Shown here piece after piece: positions 8,453 to 17,419 of a stretch of 64,000 nt of DNA. The stretch comes from Candidatus Melainabacteria bacterium (GTDB taxonomy: Bacteria; Cyanobacteriota; Vampirovibrionia; Obscuribacterales; Obscuribacteraceae), in assembly GCA_003963305.1 (NCBI GenBank), contig RXJR01000001.1:124001-188000 (forward strand). Direction: 5' to 3'. Each line of letters begins with the position of its first letter. Position 1 is the first letter of the stretch. The translations under genes and the position numbers were made by a program. The notes below the pieces were generated by a model. The model was given only the letters and a program-made list of their open reading frames with translations. It had not been told where the DNA came from and ran no database searches.

Positions 8453-9292
8453 CTACTGCAACAGTTCTTCAATTCGCTGTTGCGCCACTCGATCGTTCTG
8501 CGTTTTCAGACCAATGTCAGGCGCAGTCAGCATTTCGACGAGGTAACGAATTGGAAAGCCCAAACCAATCAACGCCAGCGCGAAAACCGCGTCGTACGGC
8601 AAAGAAACCCAGCTCAAATTCCGGGCCTGCTCGAATACCCAGGGCAGCCATTCAGGGCGGGCAGCCCCTTCCAATAGAGAAAACAGCAGTGCTGAACTCA
8701 TCAAATAGCCCAGACCGATCGCATGAATAGTGATGAGACCGGCAACAAGGGCACCAATCTGCCTGAGAGAAGTCCGTTTTTCTCCGGTGATCTTAGCTAC
8801 AACGAATGTTGCCGCAAGAATGCCCAGCAAGTAACCGAAGCCGGGCTGTGAGTAGTAATCCAATCCACCACCCGAGGCAAAAGGATTCAAGCCGAAGTAA
8901 GGTCCGACCAGCCCTATGATGATAAAAATGCCGGCTGATATGGTGGCGATTGGCCACCCGAGAGCGTAACCAAGCAAAATGGCAATCGGCGCCTGAGGCG
9001 AGTAAACGCTCATGCGAATAGGCTTGGTCGGCATTGGTATGTCCGGAATAGGCACGACCTTATCAATTTTTAGCTTCACCGCTGGGGGTATTTCGCTAAT
9101 CGTGTCATTTGCCTGAGCCTGAGCCCATCGCGTCAAATTCTGACCGGTTGCTGTGGGCAAATCGAAAGCGATGAACGAACTGAAGAAGAACACCTGCAGC
9201 CCAAGAAGAACGAGTACGCCCTGACCGGCGAGTGACTTTCTTCTGACCTTAGGGATGCGAGTTACTTTGTTCGTGGTGGCGACTAATTGCAA
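8453..9292 (-). CDS. BioY-like biotin transporter substrate-binding membrane protein
   Basis: 279 residues, about six membrane segments. The central region APIAILLGYALGW, then AGIFIIIGLVGPYFGLNPFASGG and PGFGYLLGILAATFV, resembles the BioY S-component of ECF biotin transporters. BioY captures biotin in the membrane and can work with a shared energising module. No ECF ATPase or T-component lies nearby. The N-terminus carries about 85 residues beyond the usual core, including one hydrophobic segment. The start is a TTG at 9292 without a clear ribosome site and is uncertain. The family call is moderate. Confidence 0.6.
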   Translation of the reverse strand: MQLVATTNKVTRIPKVRRKSLAGQGVLVLLGLQVFFFSSFIAFDLPTATGQNLTRWAQAQANDTISEIPPAVKLKIDKVVPIPDIPMPTKPIRMSVYSPQAPIAILLGYALGWPIATISAGIFIIIGLVGPYFGLNPFASGGGLDYYSQPGFGYLLGILAATFVVAKITGEKRTSLRQIGALVAGLITIHAIGLGYLMSSALLFSLLEGAARPEWLPWVFEQARNLSWVSLPYDAVFALALIGLGFPIRYLVEMLTAPDIGLKTQNDRVAQQRIEELLQ

Positions 9293-9372
9293 TTAACGCG
9301 TTACCTTTTGATGCTCCCACTTTGTGGAGACCACACTGTATTGTGGATTGTTAACGATCTCAGGTCAAGTAG

Positions 9373-10029
9373 TCAGCACTCATCGGCACTGTTGAATGTT
9401 GCGCGAGAAACCGTTTGCTGCGCGGATTTGCGGCTGGATTCAGCAGCCTCGGCAGTTTTTCCATTAGATTTGATTTCAGGAAAAGATTCGGCTGTTTCAA
9501 GACCAGTAAAGGTTCCTTTGCCTTTTATATATACAACACGCTCATGCATCAACTTTACGAAATCAGGCGACTCGATATTCTCGGTCCAGAGAACAAGGGC
9601 GTCTTCATCGTTATCCTGATAGTAGTGCTTGCGCACTCCAAGACTTTTGAAGCCATACTTGTAATAAAGCTTTTGCGCGGTCTCGTTTGACATGCGCACT
9701 TCCAGCGTCAACCAGCGAGCGCCGCACTTCCTGGCTTCGACGATGTTGTTTATAAGCAGTCTCTCACCTATATGCTGCCGACGATGCTCGGGGTGGACCG
9801 CCAGCGTCGTCACGTGTGCTTCTTCATTGTTATTTACCAGCCAGAAGCCTGAATAACCGAGCAGCTGATTTGTTTTGCTGTCACATGCGGCAAAATAACG
9901 TCCCAGGGAATTATTGAGCTCATTCACAAAAGATTGATAGGACCAGTGATGACTGCCGAACGCCACCGGTTCGATGTCCATGACCTCTTCCAGGTCGCTT
10001 ATGTTTAGTGAACGAATTTCAATTACCAT
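9373..10029 (-). CDS. rimI: RimI-type ribosomal-protein N-acetyltransferase
   Basis: 218 residues. A GNAT fold covers about residues 1-150, with the acetyl-CoA loop region VHPEHRRQHIGERLL and the substrate-side stretch NETAQKLYYKYGFKSLGVRKHYY that is typical of RimI, the S18 alanine acetyltransferase. A poorly conserved tail of about 65 residues extends beyond the normal family length of about 150. It overlaps the end of tsaB by 11 bases; tsaB-rimI pairs are common across bacteria, which supports the call. Confidence 0.85.
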   Translation of the reverse strand: MVIEIRSLNISDLEEVMDIEPVAFGSHHWSYQSFVNELNNSLGRYFAACDSKTNQLLGYSGFWLVNNNEEAHVTTLAVHPEHRRQHIGERLLINNIVEARKCGARWLTLEVRMSNETAQKLYYKYGFKSLGVRKHYYQDNDEDALVLWTENIESPDFVKLMHERVVYIKGKGTFTGLETAESFPEIKSNGKTAEAAESSRKSAQQTVSRATFNSADEC

Positions 10030-10789
10030 GCGGTTTTTCAGGCGCGTTTTTCTTCAAGGTTATGGAAGGATTGCGCAAATATAACGGTGTAACCGTTTGA
10101 TATGGATACGCTTCCGCTAGAGAATCATTCAAAGATACCCTATTCCAGGCGATCTGAGCTTGTTTAGTAGCAATATTTTCAAGTATGGGCAGCGCGAGCA
10201 ACTGATGCGACCGTCCATCCAGAGTGCCAGTCAAGGCGCTATTGAGCGTTCCCTTGCCGCTCTGGGCGCTTGCGGCAAGTTCAAGGAATGCTTTTTCATC
10301 GGCATACCAGACCGCCGACTCAGCCAACAATGCCCCGAGATCTCCAGCCGAAGCCGAGACCGGGGCGACCGACATCTGAAAACAATCGCGGTCATCCTTC
10401 GATGTGTATCCAGCGACGAAGTAGCGACCTCTGCCTGCAGCCAGCACCACAGCAGCCGGAAGCGGGCAGAGGCTGGCATAACAATCAAGCAGATGCACGG
10501 GAACGAGGGGCAGGTTCAAACCCTGCGCTATCGTGCGGGCAGTTACTATCCCCGTTCGAACGCCGGTAAAGCTGCCGGGTCCTTCTCCGACAACAATGCA
10601 ATCAAGGTCTGGTTTTTGCCATCCCGCTTGCCCCATCAGCTCTACAACCGAAGGCATCAGCGCGGCCACGGCTTCTTGCCTGGTCAACGCGTCGGCTTCC
10701 GCGACCACTATTTCTTTCACGGCGCGACCATCCTCAACCAGTGAGAGATGAATCTCGTTAGTGCTGGTATCAAAGGAAAGGATGCGCAC
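10019..10789 (-). CDS. tsaB: TsaB, tRNA threonylcarbamoyladenosine synthesis protein
   Basis: 256 residues. An ASKHA-fold protein that assembles with TsaD and TsaE to make the t6A37 modification of ANN-decoding tRNAs. Seen: ILSFDTST near the N-terminus, then VGEGPGSFTGVRTGIVTARTIAQGL, the family signature. The start is GTG at 10789, two bases beyond the secA stop, so secA, tsaB and rimI probably form one transcript. tsaD and tsaE are not in the window. Confidence 0.9.
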   Translation of the reverse strand: MRILSFDTSTNEIHLSLVEDGRAVKEIVVAEADALTRQEAVAALMPSVVELMGQAGWQKPDLDCIVVGEGPGSFTGVRTGIVTARTIAQGLNLPLVPVHLLDCYASLCPLPAAVVLAAGRGRYFVAGYTSKDDRDCFQMSVAPVSASAGDLGALLAESAVWYADEKAFLELAASAQSGKGTLNSALTGTLDGRSHQLLALPILENIATKQAQIAWNRVSLNDSLAEAYPYQTVTPLYLRNPSITLKKNAPEKPHGN

Positions 10790-10791
10790 GC

Positions 10792-13700
10792 TTAACCGAC
10801 AGGCTTCTGCTCGGACGGTTTTTCCGTTTCGACTTTACCGAGATTTTTCAGAGTCTCATCGACGCTCGACAATGCCCCCATCTCTTCACCCGCACCAGAT
10901 TCACCAGATGCGGTACCACCATTAGTCTCCTTCGCAGGTTCGGCGGCAGCAGCAGGTCTTGGCGGTGGCACCATCGGCGCGGAAAGCGTTATATGAACGT
11001 TACCCGGCTCCGGCGGCTCTTCCATGTATTGCTCAGACTGCTTGATCGCCGCTTCCATACCGTCAATTTGTGAATTGAGATGAGCGAGGAACTCGTCAGG
11101 CAACATCTCTTCGAAATTAGGTTGCTGCGAAATCGGTTGCGCATGGAAGAGCAACTGAATCGATTCTTCCTGAATGCTGCGCAGCAGCTGATTAAACATG
11201 TCGAACGCTTCGCGCTTGTATTCCTGCAATGGGTCACGCTGACCGTAACCACGCAAGTGAATACCTTCTCTCAAAATGTCGATGTTATGCAGATAGTCGA
11301 TCCACTTTCCATCGATTGTCCTGAGCAAAATCTGTCGCTCAAGCTCACGCATCGTTTCGGTTCCGATGTGCTCTTCTCGAACCTGATAAGCAATTTTGAT
11401 GGATTCCCAGAGCTTCTCACGCAGGTCGTCGTAAGACAGTCCTTCCAGTTCCGCAGGCTTGATATCGCCAAGCATAGGAACGTCGCTGGACAACTTGGCC
11501 AGAATATCCGAGAGGGAATTATCGTCCCATGTTTCAGGCTGAGTCTCGGGAATAACATAAGCCTGGATGACGATATCGAGATGCTCTTCCAGCATGTCGT
11601 GCATGTTTTGCTTCAGGTCGGCACGCTCCAAAATGCGGCGCCGTTCGCGGTAAATAACTTCACGCTGAGTGTTCAAAACATCGTCATATTGCAGAACGTG
11701 CTTTCTCATATCGAAGTGATGCGCTTCTACTTTCTTCTGCGCGTTCTCGATAGACTTAGAGACCATGCCGGATTCGATCGGCATTTCTTCATCAGCCTTG
11801 ATGAAATCCATCAGTCTGGAAATCTTTTCACCGCCGAAAATTCTCATCAACGTATCTTCCAGCGAAAGGAAGAACCGCGTCGTACCCGGGTCGCCCTGTC
11901 GAGCGGCACGACCTCTGAGCTGGTTGTCGATACGTCGTGCTTCGTGGCGTTCAGTACCGATGATGTGCAGTCCGCCCAGAGCCAGTACTTCGTCATGAGC
12001 GGGAGCAAGTTCAGCTTTGATTTCCTTAGTCAGGGCTTTCAGCTTCTCTTCGAACTCCGGCGTCTCAGGCTCGAGATTTTCTGCCTTTAACTTTTCGCGA
12101 GCTACATACTCAGCGTTACCGCCGAGCAAAATATCCGTACCGCGACCTGCCATGTTGGTAGCAACAGTGATGGCACCTTTCCTTCCGGCTTGAGCGACAA
12201 TCATCGCTTCTTTTTCGTGATGCTTGGCGTTCAAAACGTTGTGACCAAGACCTTTTCGAATGGCGGCGACAACTTTAGCCGTCTTCAAAACAGACCAGCA
12301 ACGTTCAATGAATTCATCCTTTTTCGGGAAAGCAGTCTCAACTTCTTTGCACGTCTGCTCCAGCTTCGCCAGATCGATCATGCCGGGACGTTCGAAGATT
12401 TTGTTCAAAGCATCGATGCTTGGACCAGAGAGGTTATCGCGCTTGATCAGGTTGACAGCCTTGTTCATTTTGTTGACCAGATATTGCTGCATAGCCTGCG
12501 GCTTGCCGAGCAAATCGTCCAACAATTCAGACTTGTCGATACTTGTAGTACCAACCAGAACCGGTCTGCCGAGCTCATGCATCTCAACGATTTCTTCAGC
12601 CACAGAAATGAATTTCTGCATTTCTGTTTTATAGATAACGTCCGGATTATCGATACGCACATTGGCTCTGTTAGTCGGAATAGAGACAACGTCAAGGTTG
12701 TAGATCTTGCTGAACTCCGCCGCTTCAGTCATGGCGGTACCGGTCATACCAGATAATTTCGGATACAGACGGAACAAGTTCTGATATGTGATAGACGCGT
12801 AAGTCAGCGTTTCTTCCTGAATCGGCACCTGCTCTTTCGCTTCGATAGCCTGGTGCAGTCCATCACTCCAGCGGCGGCCGACCATCATACGACCAGTGAA
12901 TTCATCAACGATCGTGATTTCAGGCTTACCTTCTTCGTTCTCTTTGATAACGTAGTCAGTGTCGAGCTTGTACAACTCTTTGGCGCGCAGAGCCTGCACA
13001 AGGTGATGCGCGAAATTGTAGTGAACGTCGAATAAGTCGGGAACGCCGAGCACCTTCTCGCCGGTGATGATACCGCGCTCGGTGAGCAGAACGTTCTTGC
13101 CTTTTTCGTCAACCCAATAATCGCAATCTTCGTCGTCTTTGTCTTTCCCCTTATGGAGCATCGGCGCAATCTGAGCCATCTTCAGGTAAATTTCCTGGAA
13201 CGACTCAGTGGGGAAACCGGAGATAATCAGAGGCGTTCTCGCTTCGTCAATAAGAATATTGTCGACTTCGTCAACGATGGAGAAGTAGTACGGACGCTGC
13301 ACCAGCTCATCGAGAGAGGTGCGCATGTTATCGCGCAGGTAGTCGAAACCAAACTCGTGGTTCGTACCATAGGAGATGTCGGCACGGTAAGCGTCATACT
13401 TTTCGTGCTCAGGTTGGTGCGAATAGATCAACCCTGTAGTCAGCCCGAGGAAGCGATAGAGCTGCCCCATCCACTCAGCGTCACGCCGAGCCAGGTAATC
13501 GTTGACTGTGACGACATGCACGCCGCGTCCAGCCAGAGCATTCAGATAAGCCGGCAAAGTAGCGACGAGAGTCTTACCTTCACCTGTTCTCATTTCGGCA
13601 ATCTTATTGAAGTGAAGCGCGGCTCCACCCATAAACTGAACGTCAAAATGGCGCATACTCAAAACGCGCTTGCCCGCTTCACGGCAGACTGCAAAAGCTT

Positions 13701-14004
13701 CCGGCAAAAGCTGTTCGAGGATAATGCCAAGCTGCTTGTCGTGAGTGGTGCGAATCTGACCGGGCATCTTCGGCACATCATCAGCGATCAGCTTGACGTT
13801 TTGCACCGAACTCAAAGCGTTTTCGATCTTGTTTTTGAATTCCGCAGTTTTGCCTCGCAACTCATCGTCGCTCAGCTTTTCCATGGCGGGCTCAAAACTG
13901 TTGGCTCGTTCGACATAACCACGAAGAAACTTTACGCGTTTCTCGTTAGTGTCGCCGAGTAAACCCTTAAGCCAACCACGCGCACGGTCTTCCCATTCTG
14001 ACAT
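10792..14004 (-). CDS. secA: SecA preprotein translocase ATPase
   Basis: 1070 residues, longer than the usual 850-930. It drives Sec-dependent protein export. Seen: Walker A MRTGEGKTL (138-146), Walker B VDEVDNILIDEARTPL (from 244), LSGMTGTA, TNMAGRGTDI and LRGRAARQGDPG, all canonical. Two oddities stand out. Residues about 500-580, between KSELLDDLLGK and GLGHNVLNAKHHE in the second nucleotide-binding fold, contain roughly 80 extra residues. The C-terminus ends in a Pro/Ala/Glu-rich tail without the zinc-binding CxCxxxxxCH motif of many SecAs. ATG at 14004 has GGAG about 11 bases upstream. It heads the secA-tsaB-rimI run. Confidence 0.97.
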   Translation of the reverse strand: MSEWEDRARGWLKGLLGDTNEKRVKFLRGYVERANSFEPAMEKLSDDELRGKTAEFKNKIENALSSVQNVKLIADDVPKMPGQIRTTHDKQLGIILEQLLPEAFAVCREAGKRVLSMRHFDVQFMGGAALHFNKIAEMRTGEGKTLVATLPAYLNALAGRGVHVVTVNDYLARRDAEWMGQLYRFLGLTTGLIYSHQPEHEKYDAYRADISYGTNHEFGFDYLRDNMRTSLDELVQRPYYFSIVDEVDNILIDEARTPLIISGFPTESFQEIYLKMAQIAPMLHKGKDKDDEDCDYWVDEKGKNVLLTERGIITGEKVLGVPDLFDVHYNFAHHLVQALRAKELYKLDTDYVIKENEEGKPEITIVDEFTGRMMVGRRWSDGLHQAIEAKEQVPIQEETLTYASITYQNLFRLYPKLSGMTGTAMTEAAEFSKIYNLDVVSIPTNRANVRIDNPDVIYKTEMQKFISVAEEIVEMHELGRPVLVGTTSIDKSELLDDLLGKPQAMQQYLVNKMNKAVNLIKRDNLSGPSIDALNKIFERPGMIDLAKLEQTCKEVETAFPKKDEFIERCWSVLKTAKVVAAIRKGLGHNVLNAKHHEKEAMIVAQAGRKGAITVATNMAGRGTDILLGGNAEYVAREKLKAENLEPETPEFEEKLKALTKEIKAELAPAHDEVLALGGLHIIGTERHEARRIDNQLRGRAARQGDPGTTRFFLSLEDTLMRIFGGEKISRLMDFIKADEEMPIESGMVSKSIENAQKKVEAHHFDMRKHVLQYDDVLNTQREVIYRERRRILERADLKQNMHDMLEEHLDIVIQAYVIPETQPETWDDNSLSDILAKLSSDVPMLGDIKPAELEGLSYDDLREKLWESIKIAYQVREEHIGTETMRELERQILLRTIDGKWIDYLHNIDILREGIHLRGYGQRDPLQEYKREAFDMFNQLLRSIQEESIQLLFHAQPISQQPNFEEMLPDEFLAHLNSQIDGMEAAIKQSEQYMEEPPEPGNVHITLSAPMVPPPRPAAAAEPAKETNGGTASGESGAGEEMGALSSVDETLKNLGKVETEKPSEQKPVG

Positions 14005-14396
14005 TTACTTGCATTCTCCGACGGCTACTTGCTTTGAACTCGGCTGCTAACGCCGACCTCTGAGCGTGCCTTGATTTCGTCACTCTACAGACAGCCCTTC
14101 ATTTTAGCATGCAGCCCTTTGACAACCCGACTGCCAGCCACTTGGCGAGTCACAGACGGGGCACTCCCGCCCGGCAGAATTGGGGGCGTGTCGATAGAAC
14201 TGGCGTGGCAGAGCATTTCCGCCTTCGCATTTACATATCATCACCAACTTAGAGCCTGCCATCCCAGGCGTTACGAAAGGCTGCACCGGAGAAATCAGTC
14301 GGATAGCCTTATTGATATACTCAGTCCAGTGCGCGATTGCGGGCACGTCGAATTTGCCCTTGAAAAAGGCGCCTACAGAGAATATTTAGATTGTCC
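14005..14396. other. Divergent intergenic region between secA and rlmN
   Basis: About 390 bases that must hold the promoters of secA (minus) and rlmN (plus). I see no strong hairpin or clear promoter hexamer pair. One minus-strand frame inside it is listed separately as a doubtful small gene. Confidence 0.4.
14104..14346 (-). CDS. Doubtful small Cys-containing protein
   Basis: 80 codons from a GTG at 14346. The C-terminal half has CKCEGG and ECPVCDS followed by two more Cys near the end, which resembles a degenerate zinc ribbon. There is no good ribosome site, and it sits in the probable secA promoter region. I list it only because the Cys spacing is protein-like; it may well be chance. Confidence 0.2.
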   Translation of the reverse strand: MPAIAHWTEYINKAIRLISPVQPFVTPGMAGSKLVMICKCEGGNALPRQFYRHAPNSAGRECPVCDSPSGWQSGCQRAAC

Positions 14397-15476
14397 ATGA
14401 CTAGCGCCACTGAAACCAATTCAAAAACGTTAAAACCACTCTCGGGCTTGTCACTTGCCGAGCTGGAAGAATTCGTACTGGAGCTTGGTTTGCCCAAGTT
14501 CAGGGCGGCACAAATACACACATGGATTTATGCCAAGAACGTCAAATCGTTCGATGAGATGACAAACCTGGGCGCGCCGGTGCGCGATAAGCTGAAGCAG
14601 GTGGCGACAATCAGCGCGCTGGAAATCGCTCACCTGCAGGTCAGTCGAGATGAAACGCGCAAGTACCTGTTCCGGCTTGCCGACGGAAAAATTGTCGAAT
14701 CGGTCTTGATGTCCTTCAACGATCGCCAGACCCTGAGCGCTTGCGTCTCCAGCCAGGTGGGCTGCGCCGTCGGGTGCACATTCTGTGCAACAGGATATCT
14801 GGGCTTCAAGCGAAATCTAACCGCACAAGAAATCGTCGATCAAATCATGTCGATTCAGCGCGAGTCAGGAAAACGAATTGCCAATATCGTTTACATGGGA
14901 CAGGGAGAGCCTCTTCTCAACACGGAAGAAGTAATCAAATCGATTCATACGATGATCGACTCTGTCGGCATCGGTGCGCGCCACATAACAGTATCGACTT
15001 CAGGAATCATCCCCGGCATCGAACGATTGAGAGAAGAAGATTTGCCCCTCTGCCTGGCTCTCTCACTGCACGCGCCTGATACAAAAACACGCGAACAAAT
15101 CGTGCCAATCACGCAGAAATATCCAATCGGTCCATTGATTGAATCACTGAAAAACTACGCAGATTCAACTCGCCGCCGCGTCACAATCGAATACGTGCTT
15201 CTAGCCGGTGTGACGGACAAACCGGAACAAGCAAAGGCGCTTGCCGAGATGGTCAAGGATGTTCATTGCATGATCAACTTAATACCCTTCAATCCAACCG
15301 CAAATGATCTGGGCGAAGTAATCTATGAACGACCTTCCCGCGAAGCGCAGTTGCGATTCAAACAATTAGCCGAGCGCACCGGCAAGACAGTAACGATCAG
15401 ATTGGAACGCGGCACGGATATTGACGCTGCCTGCGGACAACTTCACAACAAATATCTGCAAGCCAAGCAAGGCTAA
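14397..15476 (+). CDS. rlmN: RlmN, dual-specificity 23S rRNA/tRNA adenine-C2 methyltransferase
   Basis: 359 residues. A radical-SAM enzyme that methylates C2 of A2503 in 23S rRNA and A37 in some tRNAs. Seen: the CxxxCxxC cluster motif GCAVGCTFCATG, preceded by SSQVGC; the family stretch YMGQGEPLLN; VSTSGIIPGI; LALSLHAP; and INLIPFNP, followed by TVTIRLERGTDIDAACGQL with the catalytic Cys. All are canonical. ATG at 14397 is preferred over a TTG two codons upstream. The preceding ribosome site is weak. Confidence 0.95.
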   Translation: MTSATETNSKTLKPLSGLSLAELEEFVLELGLPKFRAAQIHTWIYAKNVKSFDEMTNLGAPVRDKLKQVATISALEIAHLQVSRDETRKYLFRLADGKIVESVLMSFNDRQTLSACVSSQVGCAVGCTFCATGYLGFKRNLTAQEIVDQIMSIQRESGKRIANIVYMGQGEPLLNTEEVIKSIHTMIDSVGIGARHITVSTSGIIPGIERLREEDLPLCLALSLHAPDTKTREQIVPITQKYPIGPLIESLKNYADSTRRRVTIEYVLLAGVTDKPEQAKALAEMVKDVHCMINLIPFNPTANDLGEVIYERPSREAQLRFKQLAERTGKTVTIRLERGTDIDAACGQLHNKYLQAKQG

Positions 15477-15514
15477 CGAACCATATGCGATGGCACTAAT
15501 GCTACCTCGGTGCG

Positions 15515-16255
15515 CTAAGCAACAACCGTGCCGCAGCGCTCGCACTTCGTATCGCCATTGAGCTTATGTCCGCAGAACTGGCAAATATCATCTGTGCTGA
15601 CCGATTCAGCCTGAGGAATTTCGAGCGTCTTCCAACTGCCCGTGATAGAACCAAATGCGCACTGATCGAGGAAGTCAGCCTCTTGCGGACGGTGCATCTC
15701 ACGCAACAACTTGGCGTAATTCTGAAGCACTTTAATCGTATGTGGGTCATCCGCCCCCAAGCCCTTCGTTCTAATCGTCAAAGAGCGCTTGTAGTGTGGT
15801 TCAGCCTCGGCGAATAATCCACCGAGATGGTACGTTGCAGCCAGATTCAATGCAATAGTTGCAACTTCCTGGCTGTCTTCGCCGTAGCCCAGCTCGTAAC
15901 ACTTCAAGCACTCGTTGGCAAGCACTGCCGCCTCTTCGAGGTTCTTGGACAAGAAATGAACCTTAGCCAGCTCGTTTTGAACGTGCCCGACGGCTAGATG
16001 TAAATGACCAAGCTCTTTGATCTTTATCGCCAGAGATTCGCGCAAGGGCTCGATAGCAAGGTCGGCAGTATGGTCTTTGACGTAAACAGCAGCAAGTCTC
16101 TCCAGCGCGGCACAGAGGACCTTGGGGTCCGTGTCTCCAGAGCCACGCAGCAGCGCCACTGTGCGCAACCAGTACGTGACTGCCGAGGCGTAATCACCCT
16201 CGGCTTCAGCCTTTAGAGCATCATCTTTAGCTTGGATCCACGAAGTCGTCGACAT
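15515..16255 (-). CDS. TPR protein with C-terminal zinc ribbon
   Basis: 246 residues. About five tetratricopeptide-type helical repeats (residues 10-200) contain stretches such as LAVGHVQNELAKVHFLSKNLEEA and IALNLAATYHLGGLFAEAEPHYKRSL, typical of kinesin-light-chain-like TPRs. The C-terminus has CQFCGHKLNGDTKCERCGT, two CxxC pairs that should bind one zinc. Probably a protein-protein adaptor in the cytoplasm. The start is placed at ATG 16255 (MSTTSWIQ); a longer frame reaches 16312 but its first residues do not look like protein. It converges with rlmN. Confidence 0.75.
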   Translation of the reverse strand: MSTTSWIQAKDDALKAEAEGDYASAVTYWLRTVALLRGSGDTDPKVLCAALERLAAVYVKDHTADLAIEPLRESLAIKIKELGHLHLAVGHVQNELAKVHFLSKNLEEAAVLANECLKCYELGYGEDSQEVATIALNLAATYHLGGLFAEAEPHYKRSLTIRTKGLGADDPHTIKVLQNYAKLLREMHRPQEADFLDQCAFGSITGSWKTLEIPQAESVSTDDICQFCGHKLNGDTKCERCGTVVA

Positions 16256-16481
16256 AGTAAATGCGTTTTCCGAAGGGGACGGATACCTTACAAGAATACA
16301 TGAGTCAGCCAAGATCAGTAAGTATGTGCCACCCTGAAATTTTATGCCGACAAGGCAAGCTCCACGCCCCTTCAGGGATTACCAGCCCACCCACGGGACT
16401 CGGCTCAGCCTGTACAGGCTTGCTCAAAACAACCGCCACTTCACAACAGGTAGAACGCGGAAATATTATCCCGGCTTTCAG

Positions 16482-17063
16482 TCAATCCCGAACTTTCGTC
16501 AATTCGTTCTCAGATACTGGTCCCAGCTGACTTTCAAATACAAGGGAGTCAGACGTCCCCTGGCTCTGAGAAACACCATAAATCTTATGTTTACCGGTAT
16601 CATATACGGTGACACGTCCGCTGCGCTCAATCGCCAGCCGCGATGTCGCGGGGAAGTAAGCATAGCGAACCCGATTCTGAGCACCACTCGAAGATGGAAC
16701 GCCAAATAATTCCGGCCACCATACAGTACTATCGAAAGGACGCATCGACTGATTATCGAAAGGAACGACTGTTTCACCGTCGGGAAAACGCACTGTTCCT
16801 TTAAACCGGTTCAGCGAATTAGTGGGTTCCAGCGCCACAAAGCGGGACAGCTCATCACATAACGTACGCACTCGGGCTTTGAGTGCCGAGTTCGACATGT
16901 CCCCGATCATGAGCATGCCGGTACTCCACTGCCCCATCCCGCCAAGCTCCGGATGGTTGAACTGAGCCATAGTTCCGCCACCGCTCCGCAAACTGTCCAA
17001 AACGACTCTCACCGCCTCGACACTGAAGCCGTGCCGAGCTGCAATTTCCTTTAGCTTATCCAT
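16482..17063 (-). CDS. Conserved hypothetical protein (SHOCT-like)
   Basis: 193 residues, no signal peptide or membrane segment. The N-terminal helical part is MDKLKEIAARHGFSVEAVRVVLDSL. Then come MAQFNHPELGGMGQWSTGMLMIGDM and a beta-rich C-terminal domain (RYAYFPATSRLAIERSGRVTVYDTG). I recall widespread bacterial proteins with this MAQFxHPELGGMGQW stretch, but no function is assigned to them. No operon partner is evident. Confidence 0.65.
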   Translation of the reverse strand: MDKLKEIAARHGFSVEAVRVVLDSLRSGGGTMAQFNHPELGGMGQWSTGMLMIGDMSNSALKARVRTLCDELSRFVALEPTNSLNRFKGTVRFPDGETVVPFDNQSMRPFDSTVWWPELFGVPSSSGAQNRVRYAYFPATSRLAIERSGRVTVYDTGKHKIYGVSQSQGTSDSLVFESQLGPVSENELTKVRD

Positions 17064-17175
17064 GCCTTAAACATAACGTATCAGTGCGAACTTGGGTCTA
17101 GCTTATGAACAGAGCGACACTTATCGAAAAGAAACTGTTCGAAAGAAGAACTGAGTATTCGATCTCAAAAAAGAA

Positions 17176-17198
17176 CTGAGCAGTACAAGACTGCTCAG
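17176..17198 (-). terminator. Intrinsic terminator behind the metallothionein-like gene
   Basis: Stem CTGAGCAGT (17176-17184) and ACTGCTCAG (17190-17198) with a 5-base loop. Read on the minus strand the stem is followed by TTCTTTTTTGAG. It lies 90 bases downstream of the stop of the small Cys-rich gene at 17288. Confidence 0.8.
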
Positions 17199-17287
17199 CC
17201 TTAAAAGCTCATCTACTTTGCGCTAACTCCGCTGGAGATATAAGGTTCCGAGCTCATAGCTACGAAGCGGCAGATAACATCTTGCCT

Positions 17288-17419
17288 TTACTTGTCGCAG
17301 CCGCAATTCTCCGATGAGGAGCAGGAGCAGCAAGAGCAGCAGCACTCGCACTTCTCACACTTGGCACAATCTTTGGCGCTGCACTTTTTACAGCCAGCAT
17401 CACAACATTTATCACCCAT
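17288..17419 (-). CDS. Metallothionein-like Cys-rich peptide, 43 residues
   Basis: A 43-codon gene with 15 Cys (35 percent), arranged CC, CxxxC, CxxC, CEC, CCC, CC, CSC and CGC, plus Lys, Asp, Glu, Ser and only two Ala. It has no aromatic residues and no hydrophobic core, the hallmark of metallothioneins, which chelate Zn, Cu or Cd through thiolate clusters. It begins MGDKCCDAGCKKC and ends ENCGCDK. AAGGAG lies 6-7 bases before the ATG, a promoter-like pair lies at 17456-17483 and a terminator at 17176-17198, so it looks like a complete single-gene unit. It differs in layout from cyanobacterial SmtA, which has a zinc-finger-like fold with His. Metal binding is inferred from composition. Confidence 0.8.
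   Translation of the reverse strand: MGDKCCDAGCKKCSAKDCAKCEKCECCCSCCSCSSSENCGCDK

Noticed and set aside
11080-12090. 336-codon plus-strand frame inside secA
   Set aside because: It is antisense to invariant SecA motifs and encodes no recognisable domain.
13153-13962. 269-codon plus-strand frame inside secA
   Set aside because: Same reason: shadow of the conserved SecA reading frame.
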